A stretch of DNA of 64,000 nt from a candidate division WOR-3 bacterium (GCA_039804025.1 JBDRZP010000004.1:1-64000), one strand, 5' to 3'; positions 29,606 to 36,969 are shown, counted from the first letter of the stretch. Made by a program: numbers and translations. The notes: generated by a model not told the origin, from the letters alone.

Positions 29606-30496
29606 TTAATCTATGTTAGATAAATTACCGAAAAGAACTTCTCTCAATAAAAATCCTATAAGGAAACTTAAAAAAGAAACGACTAATATTATTAAAAACA
29701 TCTCAAAAAATCTTTCCTTATAGTCCTCGTCATAAACAACCGAAATATAAAAGGTAAAAAGAGAAATTATAATAAAAGAAAAAACAAGGGAAAAAAATAA
29801 AGAAATAAAAGGATTTTTCAAAATTAAGTAGGGAAGTAATAAAATTAAAACAACAGCTATATACATAAACCCAGTATAAACTGCTGATTTTAAAGGATTC
29901 CTATCACCAATTCTTTCTGCCTTAACTGATAAATACTCTGAACCCGCCATTGATAAAGCTGCTGAAAAACCTGTTATAAAACCTGCAACAACAATTAAAA
30001 GGGAATTTCTTAAAGCAAATGTTAAACCTGCAAGAGCACCAGTAAGCTCAACAAGAGCATCCGATGTCCCAAGAACCATTGATCCAAGATATTTCAGCCT
30101 TTCTTCTTTAATAAAGGAAATAAGTCTCATTTCATGCTCTTTTTCCTCTTTTCTTATATCTTTAAAATCTTCAAAATGCTTTTCTAATATATCATAAGTT
30201 TTTTCAGATAATTCTTCCCCTTTTTCCATTAATTTGAGACCAAAAACAATACCAAAAATTTTTATGATTGTTTTATAAAGAAAAATTTTAAAAAAACTGG
30301 GTTTAATCTCTCTCTTCGTTATTCCTTTTATTTTTTCATAATGTTTAAATTCATCCTCCCCTATTGCTCTTATTTTCTCACTTTCTTCACCCTTTATTTT
30401 CTCTGCTAAATACAAATATACATAATATTCTGTAATTTCTTTTCTTTGAGCCTCTAAAAGAAGATTTAAAACTTGAGGTGAAATACCTAAGCTCAT
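29606..30496 (-). CDS. Erythrin-VIT fusion: ferritin-like domain plus VIT1/CCC1 transporter
   Basis: 296 residues. The first ~135 form a rubrerythrin-like helical domain with E-x-x-E/H metal-ligand patterns (EITEYYVYLYLAEK, EDEFKHYE, EEKEHEMRL). The rest is a VIT1/CCC1 membrane domain with the signature LGTSDALVELTGALAGL and ALSMAGSEYLSVKAE. Relatives move Fe(II) or Mn(II) across membranes, and the ferritin-like part is thought to sense or oxidise iron. In a cell loaded with haem cytochromes, iron handling fits. ATGA overlap with the upstream lipoprotein gene. Confidence 0.85.
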   Translation of the reverse strand: MSLGISPQVLNLLLEAQRKEITEYYVYLYLAEKIKGEESEKIRAIGEDEFKHYEKIKGITKREIKPSFFKIFLYKTIIKIFGIVFGLKLMEKGEELSEKTYDILEKHFEDFKDIRKEEKEHEMRLISFIKEERLKYLGSMVLGTSDALVELTGALAGLTFALRNSLLIVVAGFITGFSAALSMAGSEYLSVKAERIGDRNPLKSAVYTGFMYIAVVLILLLPYLILKNPFISLFFSLVFSFIIISLFTFYISVVYDEDYKERFFEMFLIILVVSFLSFLIGFLLREVLFGNLSNID

Positions 30497-31152
30497 ATTT
30501 TAAGAGCTATACTGTTCCTCCCGTTTGTATAGTAAAGTAATCTATGGGGTGATTTCTCCTCATAATAAGCATCATGTTTTTCAACTCCAAAGTCAAAAAT
30601 AACATGATATCCCCTGAATTTACTATCTTTAAAACTTACTTCCTCCAACCCAACAATATTTATTTTAACATCAAAAATCTGAGCTCTTAAAGGAACAAAA
30701 CTTTTTACTTCGTAAATTTTACCACTCTCAAAAGGTAAAGCCCTTGGAATCATAATCAGAAAATCACTGTGATAAAAATTTTCTTTTGTTTTCAGAACTG
30801 TATCTTTTATTCCACCTGGAAACCTGGCTTTTAGTAATATTTCCCCCTTTTTAAATTCCGAGCTTATTTCAACAGGTCCCTGAGGCAAAAAAATTCTCAA
30901 AATTGATGAAACTGGTTTAAGCGTCTTTAAATCCATCTTTACCTCAGAATTGGGTAAATCTTGTTTAAAATTAATAAAGTTCTTCTCTTTTTTTATTGAA
31001 ACATTCAAAACACCAAGAGAATCACCCTGAACAGTTTTTACTACATAGATAAGATTTTCATTTTCAGGAAATATGTTCGTATTAAGAGCCCCTTCTTTAC
31101 CTTTACAGTAAAGAAAAAAAATAAAAAATAAGAAAATAAATTTTTTAAACAC
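30493..31152 (-). CDS. DUF3108-like lipoprotein
   Basis: 219 residues from a GTG start; the N-terminus FIFFLYCKGKEG is a lipoprotein signal with Cys as the modified residue. The chain is beta-rich with the features of DUF3108 proteins: Y-x-V-K-T-V-Q-G-D, a central metal-free barrel-like part and a C-terminal G-V-E-K-H-D-A-Y-Y segment. No Shine-Dalgarno is seen; a T-arm-like hairpin lies 18 bp upstream. Function unknown; coupled to the iron-transporter gene. Confidence 0.65.
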   Translation of the reverse strand: MFKKFIFLFFIFFLYCKGKEGALNTNIFPENENLIYVVKTVQGDSLGVLNVSIKKEKNFINFKQDLPNSEVKMDLKTLKPVSSILRIFLPQGPVEISSEFKKGEILLKARFPGGIKDTVLKTKENFYHSDFLIMIPRALPFESGKIYEVKSFVPLRAQIFDVKINIVGLEEVSFKDSKFRGYHVIFDFGVEKHDAYYEEKSPHRLLYYTNGRNSIALKI

Positions 31153-31170
31153 AATAAAAATGTAATTAAA

Positions 31171-31185
31171 AGGGATTTGAACCCT
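31171..31185 (-). promoter_or_regulatory. T-arm-like leader hairpin upstream of the DUF3108 lipoprotein gene
   Basis: The minus strand reads AGGGTTCAAATCCCT: a 4-bp stem with a 7-nt TTCAAAT loop, the geometry and sequence of a tRNA T-arm. It ends 18 nt before the GTG. A weak -10-like box (TCTAAT/TAATAC) lies just upstream, so the hairpin would form the 5' end of the mRNA. Confidence 0.55.
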
Positions 31186-31197
31186 CTTTGTATTAGA

Positions 31198-31701
31198 TTA
31201 TTGAGCCTTTACAGGATGTTTAATTTTTTCAAAGAATTCTGCAAATTTGAATTCCTTATAGGTTGGGGAATCAGGATTATGACACTTTTTACAGTATTCC
31301 TCATTTGGACGAATTAACCCAACATCTTCAGGCTTTATCTTCTTTTCATAAAGGTCTTTCATTACCTGCATAGATTTATATTCAGAACCAGGTCCATGAC
31401 AATCCTGACAACCAACTCCCTCTTCACCATCCCATCCATTGTGACAGGTTAAACACTTTTCAGATGTTGAAGGATCATCTATTTTCATTTTTTTGGCAAT
31501 TTCCTTTGCCTTATCTGTTTTTAAAGTTTCAAAAGCCTTTGCATGGTTTGAATTTTCCCATATTCCCCACTGGTTTCCCCTTGCTTCTGATTTATGACAC
31601 ATTTTACAGGTTGTGCTTTTAACATATTCAAATTTCTTTGCTTCTTCTGCATACAGGGATAGTATTCCAATTGTCATTGATAGGTAGATTATTTTTTTCA
31701 T
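31198..31701 (-). CDS. Exported tetrahaem cytochrome c (c554-like)
   Basis: 167 residues with a signal peptide ending near LYAEEA and four CXXCH motifs (CKMCH, CLTCH, CQDCH, CKKCH). The pattern SNHAKAFETL between haems and GVGCQDCHGPGSEY are typical of the cytochrome c554/cytochrome c-prime-like family. It lacks a C-terminal anchor and should be a soluble periplasmic carrier. It could link the multihaem complexes of the large operon to an acceptor, which is inference. No Shine-Dalgarno; a T-arm-like hairpin lies 19 bp upstream of ATG. Confidence 0.88.
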   Translation of the reverse strand: MKKIIYLSMTIGILSLYAEEAKKFEYVKSTTCKMCHKSEARGNQWGIWENSNHAKAFETLKTDKAKEIAKKMKIDDPSTSEKCLTCHNGWDGEEGVGCQDCHGPGSEYKSMQVMKDLYEKKIKPEDVGLIRPNEEYCKKCHNPDSPTYKEFKFAEFFEKIKHPVKAQ

Positions 31702-31720
31702 TTTTCTCTTTTTATTTTTC

Positions 31721-31735
31721 AGGGAATTGGACCCT
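31721..31735 (-). promoter_or_regulatory. T-arm-like leader hairpin upstream of the tetrahaem cytochrome gene
   Basis: The minus strand reads AGGGTCCAATTCCCT, a 4-bp stem with a 7-nt loop, 19 nt before the ATG. TATACA lies 5 bp upstream, so the hairpin is at or next to the expected transcription start. Confidence 0.55.
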
Positions 31736-31802
31736 TAAATTGTATAAATTATTATGTATAAATTATTATAAAGTAAAAATTGAAAAAAATCAAGGGAAAG
31801 GG

Positions 31803-31830
31803 TATAATATTCTCACGGGTTAAAATCCCC
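31803..31830 (+). promoter_or_regulatory. -10 box and T-arm-like leader hairpin of thiC
   Basis: TATAAT (31803-31808) is followed after 8 bp by GGGTTAAAATCCC (31817-31829), again a short stem with a 7-nt loop. The ATG follows 18-19 nt later with only A/T between, so there is no Shine-Dalgarno. No TPP riboswitch is recognisable here. Confidence 0.6.
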
Positions 31831-31848
31831 TTAAAAAAAATTATAAAA

Positions 31849-33180
31849 ATGACACAACTTGAATTTGCAAAAAAAGGTAAAATTACAGAGGAAATGGTTT
31901 ATATTGCCCAGGTTGAGGGCAAAAGTAAGGAAGAGATAAGGGAACTTGTTGCTTCAGGAAGAGTAGTTATTCCAAGAAATATAAATCATAAGAATCTTAC
32001 AAAGTTCTGTGGAATAGGTGAAGGACTTAAGGTAAAGATAAATACAAATATTGGAACTTCCTATGATTATGTTAATATTGAGGAAGAAATAGAAAAAGCT
32101 AAAATAGCCATAGAATACGGAACGGATACTCTTATGGACCTTTCAACAGGTGGTGATATTAAATATATAAGGCAAAAGATTTTAGAGGTATGTACTGTCC
32201 CTCTTGGAACTGTGCCTATTTATGAGGCTGAATTTAAGGTTGCCAAAGAGAAAGGTTCAATTTATGAGATGACCCCTGATGATTTATTTGAAGTTATTGA
32301 AGAACATGGAAAACAGGGTGTTGATTATATTACTGTCCACTGTGGAATTACCTGGGAAACATTAAAAATATATCAGAATTCAGAGAGATTAACCGGTATA
32401 GTATCAAGGGGAGGAGGTCTTATAGCAGCCTGGATGTTTGAAAATAAAGAGGAAAATCCCCTTTATAAGTATTTTGACAGACTTCTTGAAATTGCAAGGG
32501 AGTACGATATGACACTTTCTCTTGGAGATGGTTTAAGGCCAGGTTCTATTAATGACTCAACTGATAGAGCTCAGATTGCTGAACTTATGGTTATAGGGGA
32601 GCTTGTTGAAAAAGCCAGAAAAAGCGGTGTTCAGGCAATGGTTGAGGGTCCAGGACACATACCCTTAAATGAAATAAAAACAAATGTTCAGATTCAGAAG
32701 AAATTAACAAATTATGCTCCCTTTTATATTCTTGGAATGCTTCCCACTGATATTGCAGCAGGTTTTGACCATATAGCAGGCGCAATAGGTGGAGCCCTTG
32801 CTGGATGGTATGGTGCCGATATGCTTTGTTATATCACACCAGCAGAACATCTTGGACTCCCGACTGTTCAGCATGTTAAAGAGGGGGTTATTGCCTTTAA
32901 AATCGCTTCTCACATAGCAGATTTAGCGAGGGGAAATAAGGAGGCTATTGAGAGAAATAGAAAAATGAGTGAGGCAAGATATAAACTGGATTGGGAAACA
33001 CAGTTTCAACTTGCTCTTTTCCCAAAAGAAGCAAGGGAAATATTTGAAAGGAGAAAGAGTGGAACTAAAGCCTGCTCAATGTGCGGCCCCTTCTGTCCAA
33101 TGAATCTTGTTGAAAAAACATTAAAGAAACAGAAAATTGAAGATTTAAAAAAAGAAGAAGAAATAAAAGTTAAGATTTAA
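31849..33180 (+). CDS. thiC: Phosphomethylpyrimidine synthase (HMP-P synthase)
   Basis: 443 residues from ATG at 31849; the upstream in-frame ATG at 31780 would place the promoter and hairpin inside the gene and adds residues not found in ThiC. ThiC converts AIR to HMP-P with S-adenosylmethionine chemistry. Seen here: DLSTGGDI, VDYITVHCGI, SRGGGLIAAWM, GLRPGSINDSTDRAQ, MVEGPGHIPLNEI and the C-terminal [4Fe-4S] motif CSMCGPFC. The thiamine genes usually next to it are absent. Its 3' end overlaps the converging cyclo-ligase gene by 11 bp. Confidence 0.95.
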   Translation: MTQLEFAKKGKITEEMVYIAQVEGKSKEEIRELVASGRVVIPRNINHKNLTKFCGIGEGLKVKINTNIGTSYDYVNIEEEIEKAKIAIEYGTDTLMDLSTGGDIKYIRQKILEVCTVPLGTVPIYEAEFKVAKEKGSIYEMTPDDLFEVIEEHGKQGVDYITVHCGITWETLKIYQNSERLTGIVSRGGGLIAAWMFENKEENPLYKYFDRLLEIAREYDMTLSLGDGLRPGSINDSTDRAQIAELMVIGELVEKARKSGVQAMVEGPGHIPLNEIKTNVQIQKKLTNYAPFYILGMLPTDIAAGFDHIAGAIGGALAGWYGADMLCYITPAEHLGLPTVQHVKEGVIAFKIASHIADLARGNKEAIERNRKMSEARYKLDWETQFQLALFPKEAREIFERRKSGTKACSMCGPFCPMNLVEKTLKKQKIEDLKKEEEIKVKI

Positions 33181-33877
33181 GGATTTCCCTTAAAATAGGA
33201 ATACTTTTAATTTTTTCTTCTGTTAAATACTCTTTTAAAATTCTATCAGGTTTTTTAAGTTTTTCTCCAGTTTTAATTACCCTATCCTGAGTTATAATAT
33301 AATCCACAGGTATATCATGGGGTAAAAGCGGGATTTCCTCATCTATAATCTGAATTTCATGGACTGTTGTTACTATCGGGGTATTTTCTTTTACAAAACC
33401 AAAATGTCTTCCTATTGCATATTCAAGGTCAGAGTATCCTCCGCCTTTACCGAGTCTTTTACCATCAATATTTAAGGCTACAGAACCAACAACTATTAAG
33501 TCAATTTTTTCAATTTCTTCTGGATGAACAGGTTTTCCAAGGATAAATGCTCCTTTTATTGTTGATGCAAATCTTTTATCTTTTATTTTATCCGGTTCAA
33601 GTTTTATAAAACATTTTAATTCTTTAAGTTTTGGAACAGCCATATAAACCGTTTTTCCTTCAAGTAAGGCTTTTTCCCTTATAATTCTTTGAGGAGAATC
33701 GGGATTTGATTTTATAAAATTTGCCTTTTCCCATATTTCTAATTTAAATAGATTTTCTCCTGCTTTTAAAGCTTCTTCAAAATTAGGTATCCTTCCAAAA
33801 GCTCCTGGAAATTTAGCTATTTTTCTTTGCTCTAACATTTTCCATACTAATTCTCTTAATTTTTGTTTTCTATTCAT
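33170..33877 (-). CDS. 5-formyltetrahydrofolate cyclo-ligase family protein
   Basis: 235 residues. The motifs RIIREKALLEGKTVYMAVPKL, the glycine-rich GKRLGKGGGYSDLEYA (GKGxGYxD signature) and VDYIITQDRVI identify the MTHFS family, which makes 5,10-methenyl-THF from 5-formyl-THF with ATP. This group, as in archaea and some thermophiles, is longer at the N-terminus than MthfS of E. coli. It is downstream of the TRAP homologue on the same strand. A one-carbon role fits, although some relatives have other substrates. Confidence 0.8.
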   Translation of the reverse strand: MNRKQKLRELVWKMLEQRKIAKFPGAFGRIPNFEEALKAGENLFKLEIWEKANFIKSNPDSPQRIIREKALLEGKTVYMAVPKLKELKCFIKLEPDKIKDKRFASTIKGAFILGKPVHPEEIEKIDLIVVGSVALNIDGKRLGKGGGYSDLEYAIGRHFGFVKENTPIVTTVHEIQIIDEEIPLLPHDIPVDYIITQDRVIKTGEKLKKPDRILKEYLTEEKIKSIPILREILKS

Positions 33878-33907
33878 TTATCTTTCTTTTAAAGAAGCTT
33901 TAGAGAT

Positions 33908-33926
33908 TGAGCCGGGTCCCCTTTTA
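33908..33926. repeat. Left arm of inverted repeat flanking the TRAP gene
   Basis: TGAGCCGGGTCCCCTTTTA on the plus strand matches the reverse complement of the element at 34323-34342 (TGAGCCGGGTTCCCATTTTA) with few differences. In the transcript the two copies could pair around the TRAP coding region or each form a small hairpin. Confidence 0.6.
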
Positions 33927-33939
33927 TTTTTCTGATTAA

Positions 33940-34272
33940 TTAAAATTCAGGAACCTTTTCTTTAAATTCCTTTAATTTGGGAATAGCTCCCTCTGCCTGA
34001 ATTTCTCCATAAGGTGTTATTACCTGTGCTTTTCCTACTATTTTAAAAGCAGAGGTGTATTCTGTCAATTGACATATTATGATTTCTCCATTGGAAAGTA
34101 TTTCAGTATGGGAGACTCTTGTCTGTAAACCTCTTGTGAGACCCATAACCCTAACTCCATCTTCAAGGGCTTTAATCACAAGGTATGGATTCCCATGGAC
34201 AGGGTTCCTGTCCTCATAAACATTCTTTTTTGTTTGTTGTTCTCTTTTAGTTCCTTCTTCATAATTTAACAT
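33940..34272 (-). CDS. mtrB: TRAP (trp RNA-binding attenuation protein, MtrB) homologue
   Basis: 110 residues. Residues 31-91 align without gaps to Bacillus TRAP: LVIKALEDGVRVMGLTRG, E-I-I-I-C-Q-L-T-E-Y-T-S-A and TPYGEI. TRAP forms an 11-mer ring that binds tryptophan and wraps (G/U)AG repeats. Residues of the tryptophan pocket are kept (Thr46, Thr51, Gln68, Thr70, Thr73, Ser74), but two of the three RNA-contacting residues of Bacillus TRAP are changed (Lys37 to Ile58, Arg58 to Val79; Lys56 kept as Lys77). There are extra ~27 N-terminal and ~18 C-terminal residues. No trp genes or long (G/U)AG arrays were noticed in the window. The ribosome site is strong (AAGGAGG). Family confident, target unknown. 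Confidence 0.82.
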   Translation of the reverse strand: MLNYEEGTKREQQTKKNVYEDRNPVHGNPYLVIKALEDGVRVMGLTRGLQTRVSHTEILSNGEIIICQLTEYTSAFKIVGKAQVITPYGEIQAEGAIPKLKEFKEKVPEF

Positions 34273-34322
34273 ACTTTTCCTCCTTTTTAATTCTTTCTTT
34301 TAAAGGTCTTTTAAAACCTTTT

Positions 34323-34342
34323 TAAAATGGGAACCCGGCTCA
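34323..34342. repeat. Right arm of inverted repeat flanking the TRAP gene
   Basis: It begins right after the TGA of trmFO and lies about 50 bp before the TRAP start. Its partner lies between TRAP and the cyclo-ligase gene. The GGGTTCCC core is reminiscent of, but not the same as, the T-arm-like leader hairpins. Confidence 0.6.
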
Positions 34343-34343
34343 T

Positions 34344-35660
34344 TCATAATTTTAATTCATTTTTAATAAAATCTTCAAGAACTTTCAAACTTCTATTTGC
34401 AACAAACTCCATTTTTTTTCTCTTATTTTTTATTTTAGGAATATCAGGAAATAGGGAGAGATTAATGTTCATCGGTGAGAACCTTTTTGGATCTGATGAT
34501 GTTACATAGTTAATAAGAGCACCTATTGCTGTTTCTTTTGGAAAAACAATTGTTTTTCCTGTTCTTTTATATAAAAAAGCATTTATACCTGCTACAAGAC
34601 CACCTGCTACTGCCTCAGTATAGCCCTCTGTTCCTGAAATTTGACCTGCAAAAAATATTCTTCTTTCTTTTTTTAAACTTAAATCAGGATTTAAAAGTGC
34701 AGGACCTAAAATATAGGAATTTCTGTGAACTGCCCCATATCTTAAAAACTCAGCTTTTTCCAATCCTGGAATCAGCCTGAAAACCCTTTCCTGTTCTTTA
34801 ATTTTTAACTGTGTCTGAAATCCTACAAGAGAAAAGGCAGAACCTTCCATATCTTCCCTTCTTAACTGCACACAGGCAAAAGGAGTTTTACCGGTTTTAG
34901 GGTCTTTAATTCCATCCGGTCTTAAGGGTCCAAACCTTAAGGTATCAAATCCCCTTTTGGCCATCTCTTCAATTGGTAAACAACCCTCAAAAAATTTTAT
35001 TTCTTTTTCAAAATCATGAACCCTTGCAATTTCAGCATTAGTTAGCTCCTTCCAGAATAGTGTATATTCTTTTTCATTCATTACTGAATTTAAATATCCT
35101 TCATCCTCTACTCCGTGTCTGTCTTTAAAGAATAATTTTTTCATATCAAGGGAATCTGCGGAAACAATTGGTGAAAGAGCATCATAAAAATAAAAGAAAT
35201 CTGATCCCGTTATTCTTTTTATCTCCTCCGCAAGTTCCCCTTCTGTTAACGGACCTGTTGCTATTATAACAATTCCGTCATCAGGTATATTTTTGACCTC
35301 TTCCCTTATAACTTCTATATTGGGATAATTTTCAATTATTTCTGTTAGATATTTTGAGAATTTTTCTCTATCAACAGTTAATGCCTTTCCCCCTGGTAGT
35401 GAGAATTTAAAAGCGCTCTCCATTACAATTGAACCGAGTCTTTTTAGTTCTTCTTTTAAAAGACCGTGGGGATGAATTAATTCTTTTGATTTAAAGGAAT
35501 TGGAACACACAAGTTCAGCCAAAAATCCTGTTTTGTGTGCAGGAGTATGTGAGAAAGGTCTTTTTTCATAAAGTATAACCTTTTCTCCCCTTTTAGCTAT
35601 CTGCCAAGCTGCCTCAACTCCAGCTAATCCTCCTCCTATTACATAAATTCTATCACTCAT
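34344..35660 (-). CDS. trmFO: Folate/FAD-dependent tRNA m5U54 methyltransferase
   Basis: 438 residues, the normal length. TrmFO adds the methyl group of m5U54 in the tRNA T-loop using methylene-THF and FADH2. The N-terminal dinucleotide fold is YVIGGGLAGVEAA; LVCSNSFKS and FACVQLRRED contain the two family cysteines; DRHGVEDEGYLN and FAGQISGTEGYTEA are typical. The start overlaps the IF-2B-like gene by 8 bp. Being in a transcript that begins with three tRNA genes is functionally apt. The T-arm-like mRNA leaders found in this window could in principle be additional substrates (speculation). Confidence 0.95.
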   Translation of the reverse strand: MSDRIYVIGGGLAGVEAAWQIAKRGEKVILYEKRPFSHTPAHKTGFLAELVCSNSFKSKELIHPHGLLKEELKRLGSIVMESAFKFSLPGGKALTVDREKFSKYLTEIIENYPNIEVIREEVKNIPDDGIVIIATGPLTEGELAEEIKRITGSDFFYFYDALSPIVSADSLDMKKLFFKDRHGVEDEGYLNSVMNEKEYTLFWKELTNAEIARVHDFEKEIKFFEGCLPIEEMAKRGFDTLRFGPLRPDGIKDPKTGKTPFACVQLRREDMEGSAFSLVGFQTQLKIKEQERVFRLIPGLEKAEFLRYGAVHRNSYILGPALLNPDLSLKKERRIFFAGQISGTEGYTEAVAGGLVAGINAFLYKRTGKTIVFPKETAIGALINYVTSSDPKRFSPMNINLSLFPDIPKIKNKRKKMEFVANRSLKVLEDFIKNELKL

Positions 35661-36384
35661 CAGTTATAAAATTATCTATAAGTTTCTTTGGCACCTCCTC
35701 AAAAAATTCATTTGTTTTTGGTAAGTTTTTAAAATTGTTTGAAATTTTCATTCTGCTTGTTAGACAAAAGGAGGGAACTTTAAAATGGTTACCAATCAAA
35801 ACAAGGGAATAGGTTCCAACTTTGTTAATTATCTTATCTTCGTAAACAGCGTCTGCTCCAAAGATTATAGCATTTAATTTGTCTATAATTTTTGTGACAT
35901 AAAGATCAGGAATTAAATCAGTTTGAAAATCTGCTTTTTTTAGTTCTTTCTCAGCTAATCTTCCTTCATCTCCTGGTCTTGATTCTGTGCAGTATATAAA
36001 GGGGTTAAAGTTCTTATCCATTTTCTTTATTTCTCTTAGAACTTTAATAACAGTTGAGCTTCTTGAATGGAGTAAAATACTTTTTTTATCCTTTAAAAGT
36101 GGGTAAACCTTTTCAGAAATTTTTTTTGGAGCTTCTTCTACTTTTCTTGTTAAGTCAATAAGAAAATCTTTTAATTTATCTTCAGGAATTTTAACTGTTT
36201 CTTCCATCAGTTTATAGAAAACAGCCATTGAAGGGTGTGCTTCAATGATTTTGGATACGGCTTTTAAAAATTCTTCTTTTTCAATTTTTTTTCTCGAAGT
36301 TAATACTCCCTTTAAAAAAGTAAGAAGAAGCTCCTCACTTCCTGATTTAAAGTCTTTTAAAACTTTGTAAACGATAGATTCCAT
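35653..36384 (-). CDS. IF-2B (eIF2B alpha/beta/delta)-like protein
   Basis: 243 residues from ATG at 36384. A longer reading would begin inside tRNA-Gly and is rejected. The C-terminal half has YCTESRPGDEGRLAEKELK, IIFGADAVYE and NKVGTYSLVLIGNHFKVP, the signature of the IF-2B superfamily, which includes ribose-1,5-bisphosphate isomerase and MtnA. Substrate unknown. Only 11 bp separate it from the 3' end of tRNA-Gly, so tRNA processing would create a nearly leaderless mRNA. Confidence 0.8.
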   Translation of the reverse strand: MESIVYKVLKDFKSGSEELLLTFLKGVLTSRKKIEKEEFLKAVSKIIEAHPSMAVFYKLMEETVKIPEDKLKDFLIDLTRKVEEAPKKISEKVYPLLKDKKSILLHSRSSTVIKVLREIKKMDKNFNPFIYCTESRPGDEGRLAEKELKKADFQTDLIPDLYVTKIIDKLNAIIFGADAVYEDKIINKVGTYSLVLIGNHFKVPSFCLTSRMKISNNFKNLPKTNEFFEEVPKKLIDNFITDE

Positions 36385-36395
36385 AGATAAATAAA

Positions 36396-36468
36396 AGCGG
36401 GGGACGGGACTTGAACCCGCAACCATCGGCTTGGAAGGCCGATGCTCTGCCTATTGAGCTACCCCCGC
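36396..36468 (-). tRNA. tRNA-Gly (anticodon TCC)
   Basis: The minus strand folds with acceptor stem GCGGGGG/CCCCCGC, D-arm TAGCTCAATAGGCAGAGCA, anticodon loop CTTCCAA and T-arm GCGGGTTCAAGTCCCGT. CCA is not encoded. It is 6 bp after tRNA-Tyr and 11 bp before the IF-2B-like gene. Confidence 0.95.
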
Positions 36469-36474
36469 TTCTAA

Positions 36475-36558
36475 TGGGAGGGGAAGGATTCGAACCTTCG
36501 TAGGCGTAAAGCCAGCGGGTTTACAGCCCGCCCCCTTTGTCCGCTTGGGTACCCTCCC
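36475..36558 (-). tRNA. tRNA-Tyr (anticodon GTA)
   Basis: A class II tRNA: acceptor GGGAGGG/CCCTCCC, anticodon loop CTGTAAA, a long variable arm and T-arm GAAGGTTCGAATCCTTC. CCA is not encoded. Six bp separate it from the tRNA on each side. Confidence 0.95.
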
Positions 36559-36564
36559 ATAAAA

Positions 36565-36636
36565 AGCCGGGGGAGGGATTTGAACCCACGGCCTGCTGAT
36601 TACAAATCAGCTGCTCTACCACTGAGCTACCCCGGC
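36565..36636 (-). tRNA. tRNA-Thr (anticodon TGT)
   Basis: Acceptor GCCGGGG/CCCCGGC, anticodon stem GCTGA/TCAGC with loop TTTGTAA, and T-arm with GGGTTCAAATCCC. CCA is not encoded. First of three tRNAs in the order Thr-Tyr-Gly, the order seen upstream of tuf in many bacteria, but no tuf gene follows here. Confidence 0.95.
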
Positions 36637-36644
36637 CTGTTTAT

Positions 36645-36674
36645 ATTATAAAGTTATATTTTAAAATTTTTCAA
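36645..36674 (-). promoter_or_regulatory. Promoter of the tRNA operon
   Basis: On the minus strand TTGAAA (36674-36669) and TATAAT (36650-36645) are 18 bp apart. The start point would be a few bases before tRNA-Thr. This promoter probably also drives the IF-2B-like and trmFO genes. Confidence 0.65.
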
Positions 36675-36795
36675 GATAATGTTCGATATATAATTATTCA
36701 AGAAGTGAAATTTTACCGATGTATAGATTTTTTAGTGCGATTTAAAATTGTAGATACCATATGATTAAATAAAATTATGGGGATAAAAAAACATC
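36675..36795. other. Non-coding stretch between the tRNA promoter and an inverted-repeat element
   Basis: AT-rich and full of stop codons on both strands. I see no gene or clear signal in it. Confidence 0.5.
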
Positions 36796-36965
36796 CTTAA
36801 AGAATTTTTGCGCACCCTAAAGGGTGAGGCTACCATAAAATTATAGAATATGAGAATAAATGTTAAAAATTTTAAAAAAATTGTAGGCGCAGGTTTTAGC
36901 CTTCGAAATACAACCAGAGAATTAATTTAATGCACCCTGAAGGGTGCGCAAAAATTCACTTTAAG
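36796..36965. mobile_element. MITE-like inverted-repeat element
   Basis: A 17-bp perfect inverted repeat (GAATTTTTGCGCACCCT at 36802-36818 and its complement at 36941-36957) encloses about 120 bp of non-coding sequence. Outside it both arms continue with CTTAAAG. Each arm also forms its own hairpin (CACCCT/AGGGTG). No ORF is inside. The structure fits a small non-autonomous element or a BIME-like palindrome pair. No other copy was seen in the window. Confidence 0.6.
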
Positions 36966-36969
36966 ATTA

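Noticed and set aside
29188-29619. Plus-strand ORF of Leu/Ser repeats
   Set aside because: It is the antisense shadow of the hendecad repeat gene.
31780-31848. Upstream in-frame ATG for thiC
   Set aside because: The region holds the -10 box and leader hairpin, and the extra residues do not resemble ThiC.
36385-36426. IF-2B-like protein starting inside tRNA-Gly
   Set aside because: The extra residues are encoded by the tRNA T-arm and acceptor; the ATG at 36384 fits the family.
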